Both the position numbers and the translations under genes were made by a program. 64,000 bases of DNA from UBA7239 sp964509075 (lineage in GTDB: Bacteria; Pseudomonadota; Gammaproteobacteria; Pseudomonadales; UBA7239), in assembly GCA_964509075.1 (NCBI GenBank), contig CAZDWC010000006.1, forward strand, positions 62,001 to 126,000, in the 5' to 3' direction. Each line of letters opens with the position of its first letter. Within the stretch, counting starts at the first letter, position 1. Below are positions 17,295 through 26,708 of the stretch, piece by piece. A model generated the notes under the pieces. It saw nothing but the letters and a program-made list of their open reading frames with translations, had not been told where the DNA came from and made no database searches.

Positions 17295-19355
17295 TTATTT
17301 GATGCGCATGCCGGGCAGGGCGCCGCTGTCTGGTGACAGCAGGAAAATATCTTCGCCGCCGGGGCCGGCGGCAATCACCATGCCTTCCGACATGCCGAAT
17401 TTCATTTTGCGCGGCGCCAGATTGGCGACCATCACCGTGAGCCGGCCGACCAGCTGTTCTGCTTGGTAGGCGGATTTGATGCCGGCAAAAACATTGCGTT
17501 GTTCACTGCCGATGTCGAGTGTCAGCTGCAGCAACTTGTCGGCACCTTCTACCGCTTTGGCATCGACAATTTTCGCCACGCGCAAATCCACTTTGGCAAA
17601 GTCCTCGAAGCTGATGGTGTCGGCAAGGCTTTCGTCGTGTTTTGCAGTCGATTTATTGTCGGCAGGTTTTTTTTCCGGCGCGGCAGTGGTTGTTGCTGGC
17701 GCTTCTTCAGCGAGTATTGCTTCAACCTGTGCCATGTCCACGCGCGGCATCATGGGAATGAATGTATTGATGGGGTGGTTCAGCAGCGGAGCCAGTTTGT
17801 CTTCCCAGTCCAGATCGCAATCGAGAAACAAACGTGTTTTCTCTGCTGTGGTTGGCAGCACCGGTTGCAGGTAGATGATCAGCGCGCGAAACAGGTTGAG
17901 TCCGAGAGAGCACACATCAATCACGTTTTGCTGCTGACCTTCCTGTTTGGCCAGCACCCACGGCGCCTTGTCATTGATGTAAAGATTGGCTTCATCAGCC
18001 AGTGCCATGATCTCGCGCATGGCGCGGCTGTACTCGCGCGACTCGTAATGTGCAGCGATGATCGGGCCGGCATCGACAAAGCGCTGCCACAGGTCGCGGT
18101 TTTCGATATGGCCGGAGAGCCTGCCGCCGTTTTTACTGATGAATCCTGCACAGCGGCTGGCGATGTTGACGAGTTTGCCCACCAGATCAGCGTTTACGCG
18201 CTGTACGAAATCTTCCAGGCTGAGATCAATGTCATCGACACCGTTGCTCAGCTTTGCGGCAAAGTAATAGCGGATATATTCCGGCTGCAAGTGCTTGAGA
18301 TAGCTGCGTGCGCGGATAAACGTGCCGCGCGATTTCGACATTTTCTTGCCGTTGACGGTGAGGAAGCCGTGTGCGCAAACCTGTGTCGGCGTGCGGAAGC
18401 CGGCGTTGTGCAAGAGTGCCGGCCAGAACAGGGCGTGGAAATTGATGATGTCCTTGCCGATGAAGTGATATAGCTCGGCACTTGAATCCGCGTTCCAGAA
18501 ATAATCGAAATCCAGTCCTTGCACGTCACAGTAGTGTTGCAGGCTAGCCATGTAGCCGATGGGTGCATCCAGCCACACGTAGAAATATTTGCCGGGCGCA
18601 TCGGGAATTTCAAAACCGAAATACGGTGCGTCGCGCGAGATATCCCACGCTTGCAAGCCACCTTCGAGCCATTCGGCTAGCTTGTTGGCGACTTCGTCCT
18701 GCAAGTGGCCGGCGCGCGTCCACTGTTTCAGAAATTCTGTGCACGCTGGCAAATCGAAGAAGTAGTGTGTTGATTGTTTTGGTACCGGTTTGGCACCGGA
18801 GATCACCGATACCGGATCAATCAGATCCATCGGTGCATAGGTGGCGCCACAGGCTTCGCAGTTGTCGCCGTACTGGTCTTCAGTTTTGCATTTGGGGCAC
18901 TTGCCTTTGATGTAGCGATCGGCCAGAAACAGGTTTTTTTCCGGGTCGAAAGCCTGGGTAATTTCCTTGGTCTTGATCAAGCCGGCATCGCGCACGCGCG
19001 TGTAGATCAGGTTGCTGTAGTGCTGGTTTTCTTCCGAGTGCGTGGAGTGGTAGTTGTCAAAGCCAATAAGGAAATCGGCAAAGTCGCGTTCGTGTTCCGC
19101 ACGCACATCGGCGATCAGGTGTTCGGGGCTGATGCCCATCTGCTCCGCCTTGAGCATGATGGCGGTGCCGTGGGTGTCGTCGGCACACATGTACAGACAC
19201 TGGTTGCCGCGCGCTTTCTGGAAGCGCACCCAGATGTCGGTCTGGATGGTTTCCAGCAAATGACCGAGGTGCAGTGAACCGTTGGCGTAGGGCAGGGCAC
19301 TGGTGACAAGAATGTTGCGGGTGTGGCTCATGGGATCTGTTGATTCCGGTGTCAT
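17295..19355 (-). CDS. metG: Methionyl-tRNA synthetase
   Basis: Charges tRNA-Met with methionine. The 686-residue class I synthetase shows the HLGH signature (SALPYANGSLHLGHLLE), the zinc-binding knuckle (CPKCKTEDQYGDNCEACG), the KMSKS loop as NGKKMSKSRGTF, an anticodon-binding helical domain and a C-terminal Trbp111-like tRNA-binding domain (about 585-686, FAKVDLRVAKIVDAKAVEGADKLLQL). An in-frame ATG at 19331 (MSHTRNIL) is an equally plausible start. Neither has a strong Shine-Dalgarno. It is divergent from gpsA across 125 bases. Confidence 0.97.
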   Translation of the reverse strand: MTPESTDPMSHTRNILVTSALPYANGSLHLGHLLETIQTDIWVRFQKARGNQCLYMCADDTHGTAIMLKAEQMGISPEHLIADVRAEHERDFADFLIGFDNYHSTHSEENQHYSNLIYTRVRDAGLIKTKEITQAFDPEKNLFLADRYIKGKCPKCKTEDQYGDNCEACGATYAPMDLIDPVSVISGAKPVPKQSTHYFFDLPACTEFLKQWTRAGHLQDEVANKLAEWLEGGLQAWDISRDAPYFGFEIPDAPGKYFYVWLDAPIGYMASLQHYCDVQGLDFDYFWNADSSAELYHFIGKDIINFHALFWPALLHNAGFRTPTQVCAHGFLTVNGKKMSKSRGTFIRARSYLKHLQPEYIRYYFAAKLSNGVDDIDLSLEDFVQRVNADLVGKLVNIASRCAGFISKNGGRLSGHIENRDLWQRFVDAGPIIAAHYESREYSRAMREIMALADEANLYINDKAPWVLAKQEGQQQNVIDVCSLGLNLFRALIIYLQPVLPTTAEKTRLFLDCDLDWEDKLAPLLNHPINTFIPMMPRVDMAQVEAILAEEAPATTTAAPEKKPADNKSTAKHDESLADTISFEDFAKVDLRVAKIVDAKAVEGADKLLQLTLDIGSEQRNVFAGIKSAYQAEQLVGRLTVMVANLAPRKMKFGMSEGMVIAAGPGGEDIFLLSPDSGALPGMRIK

Positions 19356-19480
19356 GTTGGCTGGCGCGGACTATAGCGGTTTGACCGGGCTTTTTCACCG
19401 TTTGCATGGTCGCTGCATCATCGCATCCCCCATGACCTTGTGTTATTTTCGCCGGCCACAGTAACAGTAGCCGGCAGTTC

Positions 19481-20533
19481 ATGACTTCATTGAAAATTTG
19501 CGTGGTGGGTGGCGGCAGTTTTGGTACCGCCATTGCCAATATGCTTGCCGAAAACGGCCAGCAATCGGTGTTGTGGCTGCGCGATGCTGAACGCGCTGCG
19601 CGCATGCAGCAGACACGTGAAAATCCTGAATACCTGCCCGGTTATCGCTTGCACGACAGCTTGCAGGTTTGCGCTGATTTATCTGCTGCTCTCCACGGCG
19701 CTGTGGTGGTGTTTGTGTCGGTGCCGAGCAAGGCGTTTCGCAGTGTGGTGCAGCAGATACGCCCTTTGTTGGCACCGGATACCATTGTGGTCAGCACGGC
19801 CAAGGGCATTGAAACCGGGCCGGATCACCACGGCTTCTGGCTGATGAGCGATGTGTTGAAGCAGGAACTTCCCCATCACCGTCTGGCGGTGCTGAGCGGC
19901 CCCAATCTTGCCGGTGAAATTGCGCAGCGCCAGTTGACCGGCACCGTAGTGGCCAGCAGTGATGCCGAGGTGTGCAAACTGATCCAGTCGCTGCTGAAAA
20001 GCAGCTATTTCCGGGTCTACAGCAACAGCGATGTTTATGGGGTCGAGCTCGGTGGCGTGCTGAAGAACTGTTATGCCATTGCTGCCGGCATGGGTGCCGC
20101 GCTGGGGCTGGGCCACAACACCCTGAGCATGTTGATGACGCGCAGCCTTGCGGAAATGGGGCGCTTTGCCGCGAAGCTGGGTGCTGATCCCATCACTTTC
20201 ATCGGTCTGGCTGGCGTCGGTGACCTGATTGTCACCTGCACGTCGCCGATGTCGCGCAACTACCGCATCGGTTTCCTGCTCGGGCAGGGCAGGACGCTGC
20301 AGCAGGCGATTGCCGAAGTCGGGCAGGTGGCGGAAGGTATCAATACGGTGGCCACAGTGAAGGCCAAGGCGGATGAGCTGGGTGTGTACATGCCTTTGGT
20401 CAGCGCCTTGCACGATATCCTGTTCAACGGCCGTTCGATTCTGGAAGCCAGTGGTGCGCTGATGGGTGGCGAGAACAACAGCGATGTCGAATACCGTGCC
20501 AATTTGCTGAGTGTCGAGGGAAGCTGCACATGA
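19481..20533 (+). CDS. gpsA: Glycerol-3-phosphate dehydrogenase [NAD(P)+]
   Basis: Reduces dihydroxyacetone phosphate to sn-glycerol-3-phosphate for phospholipid synthesis. The 350 residues begin with the NAD-binding VVGGGSFGTAIANMLAENG. KGIE, the conserved SGPNLAGEIA, and ELGGVLKNCYAIAAGMGAALGLGHN (catalytic lysine) follow, then GLAGVGDLIVTCTSPMSRNY. The stop overlaps the start of sixA by four bases (ATGA), indicating translational coupling. Short-ORF lines on the reverse strand here are shadows. Confidence 0.97.
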   Translation: MTSLKICVVGGGSFGTAIANMLAENGQQSVLWLRDAERAARMQQTRENPEYLPGYRLHDSLQVCADLSAALHGAVVVFVSVPSKAFRSVVQQIRPLLAPDTIVVSTAKGIETGPDHHGFWLMSDVLKQELPHHRLAVLSGPNLAGEIAQRQLTGTVVASSDAEVCKLIQSLLKSSYFRVYSNSDVYGVELGGVLKNCYAIAAGMGAALGLGHNTLSMLMTRSLAEMGRFAAKLGADPITFIGLAGVGDLIVTCTSPMSRNYRIGFLLGQGRTLQQAIAEVGQVAEGINTVATVKAKADELGVYMPLVSALHDILFNGRSILEASGALMGGENNSDVEYRANLLSVEGSCT

Positions 20534-20982
20534 AACTGTTTTTTCTGCGTCATGGTGAGGCCGGCGTGCATCGCAATGACGATTTGCGCGAGCTGACCCC
20601 GCGTGGTCGTGCCGATGTTGCTGCTGTTGCGCAAGCGCGGTGTGATGCGCTGGCCACTGTGCAGCAGGTATTGGTGAGCCCGATTGTGCGTGCGCAGCAG
20701 ACGGCAGACATTGTGTGTGCCGAGGCGGGCATCCGTGCGCCGCGTGCCACCGTTGACTGGCTGATTCATGAAACGCCGCTGCGTGAAGCATTGGCCGCGC
20801 TGGCAACACGGGAGGGCGATATCTTGCTGGTGGGGCATCAACCACTGGCGGGCAGTCTGGTCGAGAGTCTTTGCGGCATGCAGCGTGGCGAAGCCTTTGT
20901 CGGCACAGCCAATCTGATTGAGATGGAAGGCGAAGCGTTTGTCAGTGGCGCCTTGCAACTGTTACATCATCAGCAACCCTGA
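20530..20982 (+). CDS. sixA: Phosphohistidine phosphatase SixA
   Basis: A 150-residue histidine-phosphatase-superfamily enzyme. SixA removes phosphate from phosphohistidine in HPt/PTS-type proteins. It has the RHGE motif at residues 7-10 (H8 nucleophile) after MKLFF, VSPIVRAQQTA, and LLVGHQPLAGSL with the second histidine. Length and layout match SixA rather than phosphoglycerate mutases. It overlaps gpsA by four bases. The gpsA-sixA pairing is common in related genomes as I recall. Confidence 0.92.
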   Translation: MKLFFLRHGEAGVHRNDDLRELTPRGRADVAAVAQARCDALATVQQVLVSPIVRAQQTADIVCAEAGIRAPRATVDWLIHETPLREALAALATREGDILLVGHQPLAGSLVESLCGMQRGEAFVGTANLIEMEGEAFVSGALQLLHHQQP

Positions 20983-20990
20983 GCCTCCGC

Positions 20991-21860
20991 GTGCCAGCCG
21001 CCACTTCTTCCGCCAGCCAGCAAAGTTTCGACGTGCTTGGCCTGCGCCTGGCGGCGCAGCGCTGGCATGCCGGTGGTATACCGGTGATTGCCCTGCACGG
21101 CTGGCTGGACAACAGCGAGAGTTTTGCCCTGTTGGCGCCACATATGCCGCAGGTCGATCTGCTGGCACTGGATCTGGCCGGTCATGGTTGGAGCGATCAT
21201 CGCGCGCCTCATGCCAATTACCTGATCTGGGATGATTTGAGGGAAATCCTCGCTGTGGCCGACCAGCTGGGCTGGCGGCGTTTCGGTCTGCTCGGCCACT
21301 CGCGCGGTGCGATCATCGCGGCCATGCTCGCGGCCGCCGCGCCGGAGCGGGTAGCTGCGCTGGGCTTGATTGATGGCCTGTGGGCCAAGACCTGCAGCGC
21401 AGACAAGATGCCGCAGCAACTGGCGCGCAGCCTGCAGGACGAAGCGCGGGCGCAGAGGCGGGAGCAGCAGCCTGTGTTCGCTTCATTCGACGAGATGGTG
21501 CAGTTGCGCCTGGGCAACGGCTTTCCGCTCTCCGAGGTGGCGGCGCGCCGGCTGGTGGCCCGCAATGCAGTTGAATTGGAGGGCGCCTGGCATTGGCGTA
21601 CCGATGCCCGCCATAAACTGCCTTCGCTGGTGATGCTCACTCCCGAACAACAGTCGGCGATACATCGCAGTCTCCGTGTGCCTGTGGAGCTGGCCATGGC
21701 TGAAAACGGGCTGGCGTTGGCCTATCCGGATTTTGCCGAGCGCTTGCTGGTGTTACCCCATATCAACTGGAGCCTGCACGAAGGTGGCCACCATTTGCAC
21801 ATGGAGGGTAGGCAAAGCATACTCGGAGCCGTCTTCAACCAGTTTTTCCAGCGCGTGTGA
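20991..21860 (+). CDS. Alpha/beta hydrolase
   Basis: A 289-residue serine hydrolase, probably cytoplasmic. It has the oxyanion-region HGWLDN, LALDLAGHGWSDH, and the nucleophile elbow GHSRG with S104 (LLGHSRGAIIAA). A late histidine in WSLHEGGHHLHME completes the likely triad. It uses a GTG start eight bases after the sixA stop, and its own stop overlaps the next kinase start. Substrate unknown: the fold covers esterases, lipases and haloalkane-type enzymes. Here the elbow carries Arg after Ser. Confidence 0.85.
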   Translation: MPAATSSASQQSFDVLGLRLAAQRWHAGGIPVIALHGWLDNSESFALLAPHMPQVDLLALDLAGHGWSDHRAPHANYLIWDDLREILAVADQLGWRRFGLLGHSRGAIIAAMLAAAAPERVAALGLIDGLWAKTCSADKMPQQLARSLQDEARAQRREQQPVFASFDEMVQLRLGNGFPLSEVAARRLVARNAVELEGAWHWRTDARHKLPSLVMLTPEQQSAIHRSLRVPVELAMAENGLALAYPDFAERLLVLPHINWSLHEGGHHLHMEGRQSILGAVFNQFFQRV

Positions 21861-23344
21861 ATACCAGCCTCAAGAATATTCCGGTCAAACAGCAGCTGAT
21901 CCTGATGATCTGTGCCATCAGTTTCATCAGTCTGCTGATGGCGAGTACAGCGTTTGTGCTGTACGACCGGCACTCCTACAAGCAGCATCTGGTTCACGAG
22001 ATCACCATTCTGGCGCGCATCATCGCCAGTCGCAGTGCCACAGCTGTCGCCTACAACGATGTCTACCAGGCGCGCGAGAATCTCGACAGTCTGGGTATCG
22101 ATGCCTCGCTGGTGTCGGCCTGCATCAAATCCGAAAGTGGCCAGCTGGTGGCCATGTATTCCCGCGAGCATTACCAGAAGGCCGAGGATGCTGGCAAGCC
22201 GATTGCCGGTGTCACCTGCCTCGCCGACCAGAATTTCATTTCGCAGATAGAGGGTGGGTTCCTGGATCTCATCCAGCCGATCCTGTGGGAGGAGACACAG
22301 AAGATCGGTCAGTTGCATTTGCGGGTCTCGCTGTCGGAGCTGGATCGCCGTTTTACGGCATTCACGGTGGTCATGTTGCTGATTGTATTGCTGGTAAGCA
22401 TGGTGGCCATTGCCTTGTCGAGCAAGATTCAGGCATTTGTTTCCGCGCCGCTGCTGGCCTTGACCCAGACGGCCAACACTATTACCCGCTTCAAGGATTA
22501 TTCGCTGCGTGCACGCACCGACCGGCGCGATGAACTGGGTCAGCTGGTACAGGCCTTCAACAGCATGCTTGATACCATCGAACTGCAAAACCGTGCCTTG
22601 TTGCACGCCAATGAACACCTGGAGGATGAAGTCCACGCGCGCACGGCCGAATTGCGGGCTACCAACCGCGAGCTGGAGGCCTTTACCTATTCGGTATCGC
22701 ATGACCTGCGCTCGCCGCTACGTTCCATTGACGGTTTCAGTGCGGCCCTGCTGGAGGATTGCAGCGAGGAACTCGACAGTGTTGGTCGTGACTACATCAG
22801 CCGCATACGGGCTGCCAGCCAGCGCATGGGCAACCTGATCGACAGCTTGTTGCACCTGTCGCGCGTATCACGGCAGGATATGCAGTTCCGCAGTGTCGAT
22901 CTGGCCCTGCTGGCACAGGAAATTGTCGAGAGTTTGCGTGCCAATCAACCGGGCAGGCAGGTCGAGTTTATCTGTCCGGTAACGCTGACGGCTCAGGGCG
23001 ACAAGGACTTGCTGCGCATCGTGCTGGAGAATTTGCTCAGCAATGCCTGGAAGTACACCAGCAAGGCCGAGCATGCTTGTGTTGAACTTGGCAGCTATGA
23101 CCGCGATGGCGAGCAGGTCTACTGCGTGCGCGATAATGGCGCCGGGTTTGACATGAAGTACGTCGACAAGTTGTTCGGGCCTTTCCAGCGCCTGCATCGC
23201 GACCAGGAATTCGAGGGGCTGGGGATTGGTCTGGCCACGGTGGCGCGCATCGTGCATCGCCACGGCGGCGAGATCTGGGCCGAAGGGCAGGTGGATCAGG
23301 GAGCGGCCTTCTACTTTACCTTGCCGGTGTCTGCACGCAGCTAG
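21857..23344 (+). CDS. Sensor histidine kinase with CHASE8-like periplasmic domain
   Basis: A 495-residue inner-membrane kinase. TM1 is at about 14-36. A CHASE8-like periplasmic domain (ILARIIASRSATAVAYNDVYQARENLDSL) and TM2 at about 166-188 follow, then HAMP, a short coiled coil ending in the typical ELEAFTYSVSHDLRSPLRSIDGF (H282), and an ATPase domain with VRDNGAGFDMKY and GLGIGLATVARIVHRHGG. This C-terminal half resembles bacteriophytochrome-type kinases. The GTG start overlaps the previous stop. It is followed by a single-domain response regulator and a REC-GGDEF-EAL protein, both probable phospho-acceptors. Confidence 0.93.
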   Translation: MNTSLKNIPVKQQLILMICAISFISLLMASTAFVLYDRHSYKQHLVHEITILARIIASRSATAVAYNDVYQARENLDSLGIDASLVSACIKSESGQLVAMYSREHYQKAEDAGKPIAGVTCLADQNFISQIEGGFLDLIQPILWEETQKIGQLHLRVSLSELDRRFTAFTVVMLLIVLLVSMVAIALSSKIQAFVSAPLLALTQTANTITRFKDYSLRARTDRRDELGQLVQAFNSMLDTIELQNRALLHANEHLEDEVHARTAELRATNRELEAFTYSVSHDLRSPLRSIDGFSAALLEDCSEELDSVGRDYISRIRAASQRMGNLIDSLLHLSRVSRQDMQFRSVDLALLAQEIVESLRANQPGRQVEFICPVTLTAQGDKDLLRIVLENLLSNAWKYTSKAEHACVELGSYDRDGEQVYCVRDNGAGFDMKYVDKLFGPFQRLHRDQEFEGLGIGLATVARIVHRHGGEIWAEGQVDQGAAFYFTLPVSARS

Positions 23345-23483
23345 TGCGACAGTTGCCTAAGCGGTCTTTGCTATTGTCATCCTCAGCCAAGCTGATTAAG
23401 CTGGCTTGCATAATGACCAATCAAGAGCTGTTAATGGCTTGGCGGCTCGCCATTCATCCCGCAGGGATGCCGGAGCGCGTTAC

Positions 23484-23939
23484 ATGCAAGAAAACACCAT
23501 CCTGCTGGTAGAAGACAACTCCGACGACGAAGCGCTTGCGTTGAGAGCCTTTCGCAACAGCGAGTATGTGAGCCGCGTGGTGGTGGTTCGCGATGGCGCA
23601 GAGGCGCTTGATTACCTGTTCGGAGCCGGCCAGTATGCCGGCCGCGATACCAGTGACCAGCCACGGCTTATCCTGCTGGACATGAAACTCCCTAAACTCA
23701 ATGGCCTTGATGTGCTGCGCCGCATCCGTCAGGACGAACGCACGCGCTATCACCCTGTCGTGTTGATGACATCCTCGCGCCAGGAGACGGACATCATTGC
23801 CGGTTACAGCCTGGGCGCCAACAGTTACGTGCAGAAACCGGTCAATTTTGACGAATTTGTCGATGCCATGCGCGATCTGGGTCGCTACTGGATGCAGATT
23901 AACCGTACACCTAATCTTGCCATTGGTGCGTATCGCTAG
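23484..23939 (+). CDS. Single-domain response regulator (Rcp1-like)
   Basis: A 151-residue stand-alone receiver domain: ILLVEDNSDDEALALRAF, phospho-acceptor D66 (LILLDMKLPKLNGLDVL), VLMTSSRQETDI and NSYVQKPVNFDEF (lysine). The insertion after the second helix and the C-terminal WMQINR are typical of Rcp1-type regulators that pair with phytochrome-like kinases such as the one upstream. The frame extends to 23406, but the ATG at 23484 has GGAG nine bases upstream and starts at the domain boundary. It has no output domain, so it probably relays phosphate or contacts a protein. Confidence 0.9.
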   Translation: MQENTILLVEDNSDDEALALRAFRNSEYVSRVVVVRDGAEALDYLFGAGQYAGRDTSDQPRLILLDMKLPKLNGLDVLRRIRQDERTRYHPVVLMTSSRQETDIIAGYSLGANSYVQKPVNFDEFVDAMRDLGRYWMQINRTPNLAIGAYR

Positions 23940-24024
23940 TTTTCTGGCAAAAAAGTTTTAATTACAATGAGTTGTGTTGTTCCTTTGAAGTAGTATATGA
24001 AGTGAACCTTTAAGAAGTAAAACT

Positions 24025-25755
24025 ATGTATTTGAATGTATTGATTGCGGATGACAGTGAAGATGACGCCCTGCTTCTGGTTCGGGAGCTGCGCAAGGGTG
24101 GCTATCAGCCGCAATTCGAGCGCGTGGAAACCCGTCCGGAAATGGAGCGTGCACTGGAACAGCGCCATTGGCAGTTGATCATCACCGACCACAACATGCC
24201 CGGTTTCAATTCCGTGGACGTGCTGGAAATGGTCAAGCAAAGCGGTCTGGATGTTCCGGTCATTATTGTTTCCGGAACCATCGGCGAAGAGACGGCCGTG
24301 CATGCCATGAAGACCGGCGCGCACGACTACATCATGAAAGACAACCTGGCGCGTCTGATCCCGGCGATTGACCGCGAGCTGCGCGATGCGGATACCCGCC
24401 GGGCGCGCAATCAGGCTGAACAGGCCCTGTCGCACATGGCCTATCACGACGCCCTGACCAACCTGGTCAACCGTTCCATGCTGCACGACAAGCTGGAACA
24501 GGCCTTGGCGCGCGCCCGCAAGGATGACACGCTGCTGGCGCTGCTGTTTATCGATCTCGATCGTTTCAAGACCATCAATGACACCTACGGTCATACCACC
24601 GGTGACATGCTGCTGCAAAGTGCTGCCGAGCGCTTGCGCGGCTGTGTGCGCCGCAGCGACCTGATTGCCCGCTACGGCGGCGATGAATTCGTGGTAGTGA
24701 TGGAAAACCTGGCTTCCCGCAATGAAGCGGCAGCGGTTGCCGAAGCGGTTATCGACGCCATGCTCAAGCCGTTTCGCATCAACAATCACGATATGTATAT
24801 CGGCTCCAGTATCGGCATCGTGTTTTCGCGCGACTGCGACGGGCGCGGCGAAACCTTGATCAAGAAAGCCGATGTCGCCATGTTTCGCGCCAAGAGTCTC
24901 GGGCGCAACAAATATCAGTTTTATGTTGCGGACATGGCGGATGAATCCGATGCCCGCAATCAGCTGGAGCAGAGTCTGTACCAGGCGTTGCAACGTCAGG
25001 AACTGGAGTTGTACTACCAACCGCAAATCCATATTCGCAGCGGTCGCTTGCGTGGTGCGGAAGTATTGTTGCGCTGGCGTCACCCGACGCTGGGGCTGGT
25101 GTCTCCAGGTCAGTTCATCGATCTGCTGGAAGAAACGGGTCTGGTATTGCCGGTAGGCGAATGGGTACTGCGCACGGCCTGTGAACAGTGGCTTGCCTGG
25201 CATCGCGAGAATCTGATTGATGCAGACCAGGTGGTGTCGGTCAACATTTCCTCCTACCAGTTCAAGGGTGCGGATCTGGTGTTTTCGGTGGGCAATATTC
25301 TCAGTGATACCGAATTGCCGGCGGAAATGCTGGATCTTGAAATCACCGAAGGCACGCTGATGGAAGACACGCAGGTGAGCCAGCAGGTGTTGCAGACGCT
25401 GAAGGAAATGGGCGTGCATCTGTCGATAGACGATTTTGGCACTGGCTACTCGTCACTGAGTTACCTGAAAAAATTTCCTATTGATTGCCTCAAGATCGAC
25501 CAGTCGTTCGTGCGCGATCTCAGCAACAACCCCGACGATGCTGTGATCGCAACGGCGATTATCGGTCTTTCACACAACCTCGACATGAAAGTTATTGCCG
25601 AAGGCGTGGAAAATATCGAGGTGCTGGATTTTCTCGCCGAGCAGAATTGCGATATGTATCAGGGTTTCCATTATTCGCAACCGCTGCCGCTGGATGAGTT
25701 CATCGCCTTGCTTCGACGTGAAAAAATACGCAACGCTGCTCTCGCAACAGCCTGA
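24025..25755 (+). CDS. Response regulator with GGDEF and EAL domains
   Basis: A 576-residue cytoplasmic protein for cyclic-di-GMP turnover. The receiver (1-125) has D55 (LIITDHNMPG). The diguanylate cyclase domain has intact GGDEF at 218-222 with the inhibitory RxxD (RRSD, 209-212) exactly five residues before it. The phosphodiesterase domain has EVL at 346-348 in place of EAL, with EITEGTLM, DDFGTGYSSLSYLKKFP, KIDQSF and IAEGVE conserved. Both activities therefore look possible. It follows an 85-base AT-rich gap after the Rcp1-like gene. The upstream CHASE8-type kinase is the likely phosphodonor (inference). It converges with the SpoU methylase gene with a seven-base gap. Confidence 0.94.
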   Translation: MYLNVLIADDSEDDALLLVRELRKGGYQPQFERVETRPEMERALEQRHWQLIITDHNMPGFNSVDVLEMVKQSGLDVPVIIVSGTIGEETAVHAMKTGAHDYIMKDNLARLIPAIDRELRDADTRRARNQAEQALSHMAYHDALTNLVNRSMLHDKLEQALARARKDDTLLALLFIDLDRFKTINDTYGHTTGDMLLQSAAERLRGCVRRSDLIARYGGDEFVVVMENLASRNEAAAVAEAVIDAMLKPFRINNHDMYIGSSIGIVFSRDCDGRGETLIKKADVAMFRAKSLGRNKYQFYVADMADESDARNQLEQSLYQALQRQELELYYQPQIHIRSGRLRGAEVLLRWRHPTLGLVSPGQFIDLLEETGLVLPVGEWVLRTACEQWLAWHRENLIDADQVVSVNISSYQFKGADLVFSVGNILSDTELPAEMLDLEITEGTLMEDTQVSQQVLQTLKEMGVHLSIDDFGTGYSSLSYLKKFPIDCLKIDQSFVRDLSNNPDDAVIATAIIGLSHNLDMKVIAEGVENIEVLDFLAEQNCDMYQGFHYSQPLPLDEFIALLRREKIRNAALATA

Positions 25756-25762
25756 GTCTTTT

Positions 25763-26539
25763 TCAGTCGGTGTGAGGTTGCCGGTACGCAATCAATGTGG
25801 CTGTCATGGCCACATTCAATGATTCCACACCGTTCGCCATCGGAATGGCCAGCCCTGTGTGTGGCAGCTGGCGTACTGGTGTTGAAACGCCTTCTGTCTC
25901 ATTTCCCAAAACATACACTGCAGATTGTTTCGCCTGAAAGTTGAACAGCGATTGTTCGGCGTCAGCCGTCATCAGGCACAGTGTCGCGCCGTGTTGTTGC
26001 AAGGTCTTTAGCGTTTCGGCGATTTGTTCGCACTGGAAAATCGGTGTGCGAAAAAATGTGCCGGCACTGGCCTTGATCACCAGTGCATCCAGACGGGCAC
26101 AACCGCGCTTGGGAATGATCACGCCATCCATGCCGCCGGCAGCAGCCGAACGCAGGATCATGCCAACATTTTGCGGATTGGTAATGCCATCCAGTGCCAG
26201 TAGTTGCAGGTGCTTTTGTCGCATCAGGGCGGGCAGCGCATCGGCCTTTTGCAGGCCGGGCACGCGAATATCCAGCGCCACGCCTTGATCCTGTTTGCCG
26301 TTTTTCGAGATGCGCGACAGCTCCAGTCGTGAATGCCAGGCTTGCGGTACCTGCTTCTTCCCGGCCAGTTGCAGGATCTCGCCCAATGAACCGCCGCTGC
26401 GGTTGGAATCGGCCAGGTGCAGTTTGTAAGGTGTGAGCTGTGGGTCTTTCAGTGCTTCGAGTACCGATTGCCGACCATAGAGTGTAAACAGATCGCCCGG
26501 CAGGCGAGCTTTGGGGGAGGGTGTGCGCGGTTCGTTCAT
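25763..26539 (-). CDS. TrmH/SpoU-family RNA 2'-O-methyltransferase
   Basis: A 258-residue SPOUT methyltransferase. It has an N-terminal substrate-binding domain (LYGRQSVLEALKD), then motif 1 (LDGITNPQNVGMILRSAAA, with the catalytic-region N and R), motif 2 (YVLGNETEGVS) and motif 3 (AIPMANGVESLNVAMTATLIAY). It resembles RlmB (Gm2251) and its paralogues, but length and position do not decide the target rRNA or tRNA. It is divergent from the GAPDH gene. Confidence 0.88.
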   Translation of the reverse strand: MNEPRTPSPKARLPGDLFTLYGRQSVLEALKDPQLTPYKLHLADSNRSGGSLGEILQLAGKKQVPQAWHSRLELSRISKNGKQDQGVALDIRVPGLQKADALPALMRQKHLQLLALDGITNPQNVGMILRSAAAGGMDGVIIPKRGCARLDALVIKASAGTFFRTPIFQCEQIAETLKTLQQHGATLCLMTADAEQSLFNFQAKQSAVYVLGNETEGVSTPVRQLPHTGLAIPMANGVESLNVAMTATLIAYRQPHTD

Positions 26540-26708
26540 GTGAGCGGGCTGGCAGGGAGTAGGAGCCTGTGCATGTTATGCGAAATCGCGAGGCAATGCC
26601 TGCGATGCCCGCTGGGTGTTGGTTGCAGGCCCGCGGGTGAATCACGATAATAGCGCCTCCTTTTAACCCCTCACCCGATTCATCCTCCCCACACATAGGT
26701 GCAGCGCG

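Noticed and set aside
17463..18473. A 336-codon plus-strand frame inside metG
   Set aside because: Antisense shadow of methionyl-tRNA synthetase with no recognised motif.
24010..25419. A 469-codon minus-strand frame
   Set aside because: Shadow of the REC-GGDEF-EAL gene; it is histidine/glutamine-rich with no fold-like pattern.
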